Below, piece after piece: positions 17,306 through 23,716 of a stretch of 64,000 bases of DNA (position 1 is its first letter; every line of letters begins with the position of its first letter). This stretch comes from CAYJPA01 sp964371945 (lineage in GTDB: Bacteria; Chloroflexota; Chloroflexia; Thermomicrobiales; UBA6265): positions 1 to 64,000 of the forward strand of contig CAYJPA010000001.1 in the NCBI GenBank assembly GCA_964371945.1, given 5' to 3'. The position numbers and the translations under genes were made by a program. Under the pieces are notes generated by a model. It was not told the origin of the DNA and did not search any database. It saw only the letters and a program-made list of their open reading frames with translations.

Positions 17306-17333
17306 GGTCCGCTTTGAGGGCGGATACGAGTTA

Positions 17334-18290
17334 GAGCGACCGGCAATAGGCATCATTTGAGCCTCCGTACGGTGGGTCGATTGCCCCACCGATAGCGCGT
17401 TGTCGCCTCGCCGATGAGACGCCGGGTCACCACAAAGGATGCGGCCAGAAAGAGGTAGCAATCGACCACGGTCGCGATGCGTTCCGTGCACCGGCGCAGT
17501 TTCCCGAAGCCGTTCATCCACGACTGTGTCCGTTCCACCACCCACCGGGAACCGACCTGCATAGGGGCCGGAATTCCTTTGTGCGCAATCACTCCCGTGA
17601 ACCCCAATTCGTCCAGCAGCGTGCGGCTTGTTGCGCTGTCATATCCCCTATCCCCGATCCAGGTGAATGGCCGTCTCCGGTGACAGGGGACCGCACAGAT
17701 CAAGGCCTTCCATTGTTGGAGCGAGCAACGGGGCATCGTGCCGATTTGCTCCGGCCGAGACGATAGGCAACGGAATCCCCGCCGCATCAGTCATCGTGGA
17801 GCGTGTGAGCCCGAGTTTGCCACGATCCACGGGCGAACGACCTGCCTTTTCTCCTCCACCTGGTGCTTTCGTGATACATCCATCCACCGCGATATCGTCC
17901 AACTCAAGCCCAATCACCCGGTCGTATTGCGTGATCACCAGCGCATGCAACTTCGTTGCCAATCCGGCATCGGACCACGCCCGCACCCGCCGTCGAATCG
18001 TGCGATCACTACATCCCGGTGTCGCGATCCGCTCATACCCGGAGCCATGGACCAGGGCAGCAACCACATGGTCGAAGACCACCCGATCAGGTACATGAGG
18101 GCGATGACCGCCAAGTGGATGAGTCGGCGAGACCTCTGGATACTCGGGCAAGAGCACGAAAAACTGTTCCCCAATAGGCTCCATCAGCGATCCTGGCATA
18201 ACAGGCACGGGGACCTCCGGGAATCATCGAATGACAACACCTCAATGATCCTCGGAACCGTGCCTGTCTGTCACCTATTGCCGGTCGCTC
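17334..18290 (-). mobile_element. IS5-family insertion sequence, 957 bp
   Basis: Complete insertion sequence with perfect 17-bp terminal inverted repeats: left 17334-17350 (GAGCGACCGGCAATAGG) and right 18274-18290. A 3-bp direct repeat TTA flanks it at 17331-17333 and 18291-18293, fitting the short target duplications of IS5-family elements. It carries one DDE transposase gene on the minus strand that is now interrupted by a 7-bp duplication. It landed between the carboxylase operon and the toxin-antitoxin cluster. Near the right end, ACAGGCACGG and CCGTGCCTGT form the base of a larger stem-loop (about 18199-18267) just upstream of the transposase start. Confidence 0.93.
17353..18208 (-). pseudogene. 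IS5-family transposase, broken by a 7-bp tandem duplication
   Basis: DDE transposase read in two frames. The upstream frame (18208-17648) has the N-terminal helical region and the first catalytic Asp (IAVDGCITKAPGGGEKAGRSP) and ends ...HLDRG-stop. The downstream frame (to 17353) has GDRGYDS, with the second Asp, and RWVVERTQSWMNGFGKLRR, with the catalytic Glu. At 17642-17655 the plus strand reads TATCCCC twice in tandem. Removing one copy restores a continuous HLDRGYDSATSRTLL, the normal IS5 sequence. The enzyme is therefore probably inactive through slippage or misrepair. Programmed frameshifting occurs in some IS5 relatives, but the exact duplication makes mutation more likely. Confidence 0.88.
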
Positions 18291-18424
18291 TTAGTGGAGC
18301 GAATCTGGTATCAAGTTGTGTGCGGACCAATCTTCGATCAATTGCGAGAGGAACGAGAAACGCTCAATCGACTGGAGTCAGCGAGCTGAGATCAAACTCG
18401 CTCAGTTTAGGGACTGTAGAGAGC

Positions 18425-18453
18425 TTGTTCGTGCACATCTGTGCACTTATGAT
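18425..18453 (+). promoter_or_regulatory. Promoter with palindromic operator in the spacer, upstream of the Phd-type antitoxin gene
   Basis: TTGTTC (18425-18430) and TATGAT (18448-18453) are spaced by 17 bp. The spacer start is the palindrome GTGCACA-TC-TGTGCAC (18431-18446). This is 45 bp before the antitoxin ATG. A dimeric antitoxin bound there would block polymerase, the usual autoregulation of Phd/YefM systems. The sequence layout is direct; function is inferred. Confidence 0.6.
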
Positions 18454-18497
18454 CCAGTGGGGACTATCCTATGCCATTGTCCAAAGGAGAGCACATT

Positions 18498-18809
18498 ATG
18501 GCGGCAGGCGGGTTGAGCGAAACAATGAAGATGACGGATGCCAAGCAGCAGTTCAGTCGGGTCGTTAGCGATGTCTACAAGACGCACCGGCGGGTGCTGG
18601 TGGAGAAAGGTGGAATTCCGGTTGCAGCGATTGTGACCGCAGAAGATTTTGCGCGCCTGAACCAACTCGACTCCGAGTGGAGATCGGGCTTCGAGGTGTT
18701 TCATGAAATCGGTCAGGCATTCTCTGACATCGACCTGGACGAAATCGAACGAGAGGTGGCGTCCGCGGTTGCCGCGGTCCGAGCGGAACGCCGGTCGAGC
18801 TGTTCGTGA
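18498..18809 (+). CDS. Phd/YefM-type antitoxin
   Basis: Small antitoxin of the Phd/YefM family, about 103 aa from ATG 18498, which has AAGGAG about 9 nt upstream. The N-terminal DNA-binding fold is recognisable: MKMTDAKQQFSRVVSDVYKTHRRVLVEKGGIPVAAIVTAEDFARL. The C-terminal region is acidic and then basic, suitable for wrapping the toxin. It overlaps the PIN toxin gene by 4 nt (GTGA), so the two are co-translated. It probably represses its own promoter through the palindrome at 18431-18446. Confidence 0.85.
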   Translation: MAAGGLSETMKMTDAKQQFSRVVSDVYKTHRRVLVEKGGIPVAAIVTAEDFARLNQLDSEWRSGFEVFHEIGQAFSDIDLDEIEREVASAVAAVRAERRSSCS

Positions 18810-19249
18810 TCCGAGCCGTCTTCGACTCCAATGTTTTGGTTTCCGGAATCATCGGCATTGACAGACCGTCGAGCACTCCCGGACAACTGCTTCGGGTCTG
18901 GGAGGACCGAGCGTTCACCATCGTTCTTTCTGACTACATCCTGGATGAGGTGCAACGGACGTTGTCGAAGCCGTATTTCTCGAGGCGCGTTCCAAGTAGC
19001 ACATCTGCGTTATCGATTCAGAATCTGAGGGCGAGAGCAGAACTCGTTGTCATTTCGGACATCGTCGTCGGAGTTGCGGCACATTCGGAAGATGATCCTA
19101 TTCTCGCGACTGCCATCTCCGGTCGAGTGCCTTTTCTGGTAACCGGCGACGCAGAGCTCATCGCACTCGGCGCATACCAGGATGTCTTGATTATCTCGCC
19201 GTCCCGATTCAGCCTGCTTCTGCTCCCGGGCGGATCAGCACGTCGCTGA
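18806..19249 (+). CDS. PIN-domain toxin
   Basis: PIN-fold metal-dependent ribonuclease, 147 aa, starting at GTG 18806 inside the antitoxin stop. Conserved acids are Asp7 (AVFDSNVLVSG), Glu48 (YILDEVQ), Asp96 or Asp97 (HSEDDPILATAI) and Asp115 (FLVTGDAEL), the pattern of the putative-toxin PIN family paired with Phd-like antitoxins. Toxins of this type cleave RNA and stop growth when the labile antitoxin is lost. It ends 21 nt before a remnant of an acyl-CoA dehydrogenase gene on the other strand. Confidence 0.85.
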   Translation: MIRAVFDSNVLVSGIIGIDRPSSTPGQLLRVWEDRAFTIVLSDYILDEVQRTLSKPYFSRRVPSSTSALSIQNLRARAELVVISDIVVGVAAHSEDDPILATAISGRVPFLVTGDAELIALGAYQDVLIISPSRFSLLLLPGGSARR

Positions 19250-19270
19250 CGATGAGAGAGCCATGCGCGA

Positions 19271-19383
19271 CTACTTTGTTAACTCGAGCTGGCGAGCGAT
19301 GACGTTTTTGAGGATTTTGCTGGTGCCTTCGCCGATGGAGAGGATCTTGGCGTCGCGGTAGGAGCGGGGCACGGCCGACAGGT
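19271..19383 (-). pseudogene. Acyl-CoA dehydrogenase 3'-end remnant (copy 1)
   Basis: On the minus strand the last 35 or so codons of an acyl-CoA dehydrogenase are still in frame: SAVPRSYRDAKILSIGEGTS followed by KILKNVIARQLELTK and a TAG at 19271-19273. Nothing upstream of about 19383 matches the enzyme. The nucleotide sequence is about 84 percent identical to the end of the intact gene at 22384-22490 by eye, so it is a diverged homologue and not a recent copy. It separates the Phd-PIN module from the Xre/ImmA-PIN module. Confidence 0.82.
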
Positions 19384-19511
19384 CGGAGTGTCCAGGTGAG
19401 CTTTGGTCTCGGATGTTTGCCGCGAGCGCTCGCATCCAGGATTCGACGCATCGAGATCAGCGAAAGTACCAGATGATGATGATTGACGGCTCATCAGGAG
19501 CATTTTAGAAA

Positions 19512-20057
19512 TCAGCCGAGAAGGATCGAATCCCACCAGGGCCGGAAAGGGTGGTTCCGTCCTGGTTCGTACGATGCGCGCAGACGGAGATCAATAAAGA
19601 TCCGGCGAATCTCCTCAAGTGGCAATTGCTCACGATCTACCCAAGTCTTGATGAGATCTAGCGTGCACCGGACCTGCACCCCGTGAGCAGTGAGGATGCG
19701 TTCGGCCTTGCGATCATCGGTCACAACAGTGCAATTGCGATGGATGGCGAGCGCAGCGGTCATCGCCTCTCCATCTTGAAGTTCCTTTGTCAGATCGATG
19801 AACGTTTGGAGCTCCTCTTCAGTGCCATTCGCGATGATGGAAAACGCTCCACGTCCGGTCATAGACTGAAAATCGATTGGCTCGCGTTCGCGAGCATCTG
19901 CCTCGCCTCCACCGCGAAAGACGTACTGCGATTCGCTCGCCACGATTCCTACGACGGCCACTGGTCCAGGGACCGCGGCAACGATTTCTTCCATTCGGCG
20001 GGTTGCGAAGAGCCCGACTACAGAACAGGCATCGAGCAGCGTGATGCGTTCAGGCAT
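19512..20057 (-). CDS. PIN-like domain protein, toxin partner of the Xre/ImmA gene
   Basis: About 181 aa with a PIN-like acidic pattern: Asp9 (ITLLDACSVVGLF), a central Glu/Asp (ELQDGEAMTAALAI) and a later Asp pair (TVVTDDRKAERIL). This layout resembles DUF3368-type PIN proteins. The frame opens at a TTG at 20081 inside the previous gene. ATG 20057, 7 nt after the Xre/ImmA stop, is the cleaner start, although no strong ribosome-binding site is visible at either. It is probably a ribonuclease toxin co-transcribed with the upstream regulator-protease gene. Exact family is uncertain. Confidence 0.7.
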   Translation of the reverse strand: MPERITLLDACSVVGLFATRRMEEIVAAVPGPVAVVGIVASESQYVFRGGGEADAREREPIDFQSMTGRGAFSIIANGTEEELQTFIDLTKELQDGEAMTAALAIHRNCTVVTDDRKAERILTAHGVQVRCTLDLIKTWVDREQLPLEEIRRIFIDLRLRASYEPGRNHPFRPWWDSILLG

Positions 20058-20064
20058 GGAGAAG

Positions 20065-21267
20065 TCAGCAGGAGCCGACAAGCGCGGTTGCCAGGTCCAA
20101 CGTCACCTGTCGCCATTCACCATTTGCTCCCGTTTCGGAGATATTGGTCGCGGCGTCGACGATTTCGCGCGCTCCAACTCGATCCGTGCCGAGCCGCTCC
20201 GCGAGTTGTCCTTCTGAGAGCAGTTCCTCGCGGAAGGCTTGCACCGCCAGGGCGACGTACCGGTGGGGAAGATTCGGCAATCCCGGCTCAGCAGAAGGGA
20301 TACCGAGGAGAGCTTTCGCTTCGTTCGGACGAAACCCAAGATCGCTCAGGCGGTCCCAGCTCCCAGGATTGATCAGCCGGAGCTCCTCGAGTCGCAACAT
20401 CATGGCCTGAACGGAAACCCCGTAATGATGGGCAAGCGAAAGCACGTCAGCCGGTGTGATCGGCCTCTCCTTAGCACGGCGGATCGACTCGAACCGACGG
20501 CGGAGTGAAACCGTTGGCATCAGAAACAAGCGGGCAAATGCGCCGGCGAAGCGTTCACTCTCAGGCAAGCGCTTGGTCAACGTAAGAATGGTGATCTCGG
20601 GTTGGTAGCGTTGGGCGAGAAAGTGACCGTATTCGTGGGCGGCGTTCCAGCGCCGGCGATCTTCAGGATGGTTCGCATTTACGGCGACACAACCGCCAAA
20701 CGGTTCATTGAAGACGAACATGCCGCTTACCCGGCCGTCTCGCATAGGCAACGCAAAGACGCGCAAACCTATGTCAGCTTCCAGCATTCCCCAAAGATCG
20801 CCGATCGGAGCATCTCCCAGGCCCAGTCGATTGCGCTCAGCAGCGGCGACTTCTTCGGCAGCCTGCTCAAACGGCGTACCGGAGATGTCATACAGATCAG
20901 GATAGCGGCGTGGGAGTGGCGCGCCGAGCATCTCCTCAAGCTCGACGTACCAATTGCAAAGCTGCTCAAACCGATGAATGTCCTCTGTACGCTCTGCAGT
21001 TCGTTCACGACCACTCACACTCGCCCGAAACTGAAGCAGAAAGCTTGGCACAGTCTGAACCGGCTGCAGTCGGGCAAGGTCCCCGATCGAGCGGCCGTAG
21101 AGTCCGGCAAGCGCGACGAGCTCTGTCGCGCGGGGCCGGCGCTCTCCTTTTTCCATCGCGGTAATAGTCGTGCGCGCCACGCCAATGGCTTCGGCCGCGT
21201 CTTGCTGGGTCAATCGTCGTGCCCGCCGAGCCTCCGCAAGCCGCTCACCAATGACGGTTGAATCCAT
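20065..21267 (-). CDS. Xre HTH plus ImmA/IrrE metallopeptidase protein
   Basis: Two-domain regulator of about 400 aa. The N-terminal Xre helix-turn-helix (residues about 5-60, GERLAEARRARRLTQQDAAEAIGVARTT) is followed by a COG2856-type zinc peptidase domain with the HExxH motif (AAHEYGHFLAQRY, His211-Glu212, His215). Such proteins repress their own operon and lose repression on proteolysis or signalling. The frame is open to 21372, but the likely promoter at 21376-21403 would start transcription inside that stretch, so ATG 21267 is preferred. It pairs with the downstream PIN-like gene as a toxin-antitoxin-like unit. Confidence 0.85.
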   Translation of the reverse strand: MDSTVIGERLAEARRARRLTQQDAAEAIGVARTTITAMEKGERRPRATELVALAGLYGRSIGDLARLQPVQTVPSFLLQFRASVSGRERTAERTEDIHRFEQLCNWYVELEEMLGAPLPRRYPDLYDISGTPFEQAAEEVAAAERNRLGLGDAPIGDLWGMLEADIGLRVFALPMRDGRVSGMFVFNEPFGGCVAVNANHPEDRRRWNAAHEYGHFLAQRYQPEITILTLTKRLPESERFAGAFARLFLMPTVSLRRRFESIRRAKERPITPADVLSLAHHYGVSVQAMMLRLEELRLINPGSWDRLSDLGFRPNEAKALLGIPSAEPGLPNLPHRYVALAVQAFREELLSEGQLAERLGTDRVGAREIVDAATNISETGANGEWRQVTLDLATALVGSC

Positions 21268-21375
21268 TGTATCTAGGATGTGCGCCTGCACTGCATGCAC
21301 CTGGCCCTTCCTGAGAAGCGTTTGTGCTGGGGCAAAGACGAGTCTTGGGCCGTGTTCGATCGGTTCTGACATTCT

Positions 21376-21403
21376 ATTCTATCATGTTCGCGCCATTTGT
21401 CGA
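21376..21403 (-). promoter_or_regulatory. Candidate promoter of the Xre/ImmA-PIN operon
   Basis: On the minus strand TCGACA (21403-21398) and TAGAAT (21381-21376) are 16 bp apart, each five of six matches to sigma-70 consensus. Transcription would begin near 21368, so the 21372 ATG would be outside the mRNA and ATG 21267 becomes the likely start. Repeated TGTCGA elements upstream (21398-21403 and near 21415) are possible Xre binding sites. Confidence 0.5.
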
Positions 21404-21497
21404 TATGTCAGAAATGTCGAACATCACAGCAATGAGACGGTGCTCGCTGCGAGATCAAGCGTCTGCTGGATGATCCACTGGTGTTCTCAATCCTGAA

Positions 21498-21605
21498 TCA
21501 GTGCTCGTGGCGATCTGTCAGACCGAGTTGGCGGGCGATGACGTATTCGAGGATTTCTCTGGTACCCTCCCCGATGGTCAGAATCTTGGCCCCGCGGTGG
21601 CGGTC
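21498..21605 (-). pseudogene. Acyl-CoA dehydrogenase 3'-end remnant (copy 2)
   Basis: The minus strand encodes AKILTIGEGTREILEYVIAR followed by QLGLTDRHEH and a TGA at 21498-21500, matching the C-terminus of the intact acyl-CoA dehydrogenase, including the catalytic-Glu motif GEGTSE. Only about 30 codons remain. Identity to the intact gene end is about 84 percent by eye over 80 bp. It lies between the Xre/ImmA-PIN module and the ParDE module, repeating the arrangement seen at copy 1. Confidence 0.82.
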
Positions 21606-21689
21606 CGCAAAAGTTGATGCTGCGCCTCGTTGAAGGAAGGCTCTCGATCTTGCGTGCGTTCTGGCGGGCGAGTGAATCCCGTGAAAGGA

Positions 21690-21994
21690 CTAGGCGAGTT
21701 CTGCTTCGATATCCCGTCGCACGTGAAGAACGCGAGCAATCTCGAGCTCCTCCGAGCTAGCGCGATAGTAGATGAGGTGACGTTCGACCCGGTGCACGCG
21801 AAGTCCGCTCGAGACGTCGCCTCGCTCGGGCCCGAGCATGGGTTGTCGTGCAACGCTTGAATGCCGCGACTCAGGGCGCCGTGATACTCGTCTGCTTGGG
21901 ATTCTCCCCATCGGTCCGCGCTGAATCGCCAGATTGCGCGGATGTCCTGCTGAGCCCGCGGAGCGATGACCAGTCGAGGCCTATGGGACGGCAT
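21690..21994 (-). pseudogene. ParE/RelE-type toxin with a one-base frameshift
   Basis: The first frame gives PRLVIAPRAQQDIRAIWRFS and WGESQADEYHGALSRGIQALHDNP, the N-terminal half of a ParE-like toxin. It then runs into unrelated sequence. A second frame continues as MLGPERGDVSSGLRVHRVER and HLIYYRASSEELEIARVLHV, the expected C-terminal half, and stops at 21690. Adding one base to the GGG run at 21840-21842 (CCC on the coding strand) joins them into a normal toxin of about 100 aa. It may be a real inactivation, which toxins tolerate easily, or a sequence error. It overlaps the antitoxin gene by 14 nt. Confidence 0.82.
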
Positions 21995-22253
21995 TAGGAT
22001 CGGGGCGATCTCTCATGGCACGCGCTTCTTCGCGCAACTGATCCATCAGCGCCCGAGTCCACTCGACACCCTCGCCACGATCCAATTGATCGATCCCAAT
22101 CTGAATCTCAGCGCGAAGCTCGCGCAATTTGCTCTCGCGTTTCGCCATCTGGCGCAATGCCAAGGTAATGACTTGATCGGGGTCACGGTACTCGGTCTCG
22201 CTGATAATGCGTTCGATGAGCGCCTCATGCTGGGGTGTGAGTTGAAGTGGCAT
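21981..22253 (-). CDS. ParD-type antitoxin
   Basis: Small 90-aa antitoxin. The N-terminal part MPLQLTPQHEALIERIISETEYRDPDQVITLALRQM looks like a ribbon-helix-helix DNA-binding domain of ParD type. The C-terminal part is charged and helical and would bind the toxin. GGAGG sits about 10 nt upstream of the ATG. It is the first gene of the ParDE pair, directly downstream of the intact acyl-CoA dehydrogenase gene. If the toxin is truly broken, this antitoxin may survive as an orphan regulator. Confidence 0.83.
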   Translation of the reverse strand: MPLQLTPQHEALIERIISETEYRDPDQVITLALRQMAKRESKLRELRAEIQIGIDQLDRGEGVEWTRALMDQLREEARAMRDRPDPNAVP

Positions 22254-22383
22254 CTTCGATACCTCCGGCCACTGAGCCTAGCAAAGTCAGCCATGGTTGG
22301 GTAGAGGTGTCGCCCTCAAAACTTCGGACGGGAACGGAACATTCCATCGTTGTGGCCGCGAGTTCAGGATTCTCCCGCGGGCA

Positions 22384-23532
22384 CTACTCCGTTAGCCCCA
22401 ATTGGCGGGCGATGACGTATTTGAGGATTTCGCTGGTGCCTTCCCCGATAGTCAGGATTTTGGCGTCGCGGTAGAACCGAGGCACGGCCGATACCTCGAT
22501 ATAGCCGAATCCGCCGTGGATTTGCATGTTCTCTTCGGCCGCACGCACCGCGACCTCCGATGCGAAGAGCTTGGCGGCGGCGGCTTCTTCCGCGCATGGC
22601 CGGCCGGCCTCCTTGAGTGCCGCGGATCGGTAGGTCAACAACCGCGCTGCCTCGATCTGCGTCTTGAGCTCCGCCAGCTTGAACTGGATCGCCTGTTGTT
22701 TCGCGATCGGTGCGCCAAAGGCCATCCGGGTTTTGGCGTAGGCCATCGCTTGCTCGAACGCTCCCTGGGCGAGTCCGACCGACATCGCCGCGATCCCGAC
22801 CCGGCCGCCGTCCAGCGACGTCAGGAAAACCCGCGCGCCCTTGCCAAGCGGCCCGAGCATGGCGTCGCCCGGCACGCGGCACTCGTTGAACACGAGCTCG
22901 CGAGTGTCGGAGGCGTGCCAGCCCATTTTCCGATAGGGTTTTTGCGGCTCATAGCCAGGAGTTCCGTTGGGCACGATGAATGTGCTCAACTTCGTGCCGC
23001 CGCCCTCGCGGGGCGTTTTGGCGGTGATGGTCACAAACGCGCTCATCTCGTTGCCGGCGTTAGTGATGAAGGCCTTGGTGCCGTTGATCACCCAGACGCC
23101 ATGCTCCGGCCGGGCGCTCGTGGTCGCGGCCGCGACGTCGCTGCCGCTCCCCGGCTCGGTGCTGCCGAATGCGCCAAGGTGCTTCCCCTGCGCCAGGGGC
23201 ACCAACCACTGTTGCTTCTGCTCCTCGGTTCCCCAGAGCAGCACCGGTTCGCCACCCAGCGACACGTTCGCGCCGACAGTCACCGCAATCGACGAGTCGA
23301 TCCGAGCCAGCTCCTCGATCACGACGGCCTGGGCGAGCGTGCCGGCGCCTAGTCCACCGTACTCTTCAGGGAACGCGACGCCCATCGCGCCCAACTCGCC
23401 GAGCTTGCGAACGACGTCGACCGGAAAGATATGCTTCTCGTCCCATTCGGCGGCATGAGGCGCGATCTCGGCTTCGGCGAACTCCCGAATCGTATCTTGA
23501 AGCGAGCGTTGCTCTTCGTTGAGTTCAAACAT
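22384..23532 (-). CDS. Acyl-CoA dehydrogenase
   Basis: FAD-dependent acyl-CoA dehydrogenase, 382 aa, cytoplasmic, passing electrons to ETF. The family signature GAFGSTEPGSGSDVAAATTSA binds FAD and substrate. NGTKAFITNAG is a second conserved segment. The catalytic base is most likely Glu364 in IGEGTSEI, the position used by short- and medium-chain and branched-chain enzymes; isovaleryl-CoA dehydrogenases have Gly or Ala there. Its 3' end is the one duplicated as fragments at 19271 and 21498. GGAG lies about 9 nt before the ATG, inside a repeat. It is divergent from an acyl-CoA ligase and probably belongs to the same acyl-CoA catabolic locus as the carboxylase operon. Confidence 0.93.
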   Translation of the reverse strand: MFELNEEQRSLQDTIREFAEAEIAPHAAEWDEKHIFPVDVVRKLGELGAMGVAFPEEYGGLGAGTLAQAVVIEELARIDSSIAVTVGANVSLGGEPVLLWGTEEQKQQWLVPLAQGKHLGAFGSTEPGSGSDVAAATTSARPEHGVWVINGTKAFITNAGNEMSAFVTITAKTPREGGGTKLSTFIVPNGTPGYEPQKPYRKMGWHASDTRELVFNECRVPGDAMLGPLGKGARVFLTSLDGGRVGIAAMSVGLAQGAFEQAMAYAKTRMAFGAPIAKQQAIQFKLAELKTQIEAARLLTYRSAALKEAGRPCAEEAAAAKLFASEVAVRAAEENMQIHGGFGYIEVSAVPRFYRDAKILTIGEGTSEILKYVIARQLGLTE

Positions 23533-23543
23533 GCTCTGAGCTC

Positions 23544-23707
23544 CTAGCCGCTAGCTTCTAGCCGTGAGCCGAATGCCGCGGGAACATCGTATCCATGCTC
23601 GCGCTCGTGGCGCGAGAGTAATGTATAAGTCTACGACCTGAAATCTGTCACTTGAGTCCTGCCGTTTGGCTGTTTCGGCAAGCTAGCGGCTAGAAGCTCG
23701 CGGCTAG
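23544..23707. repeat. 21-bp inverted repeat flanking a divergent promoter region
   Basis: The 21-bp segment at 23544-23564 and the one at 23687-23707 are reverse complements with a single mismatch. They are built of GCTAG/CTAGC units, with further CTAGC copies beside the right arm (23681-23715). They bracket 122 bp between the acyl-CoA dehydrogenase and ligase genes, and each arm supplies or abuts the ribosome-binding site of one gene. This could be a pair of regulator sites or a dispersed repeat family. Confidence 0.75.
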
Positions 23708-23716
23708 GGGCTAGCA

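Noticed and set aside
17648..18208. Programmed frameshift in the IS transposase
   Set aside because: An exact 7-bp tandem duplication at the break explains the split better; no slippery sequence is needed.
18199..18267. Large stem-loop as a separate RNA gene
   Set aside because: It lies inside the IS element just upstream of the transposase and is more simply part of the element's own control region.
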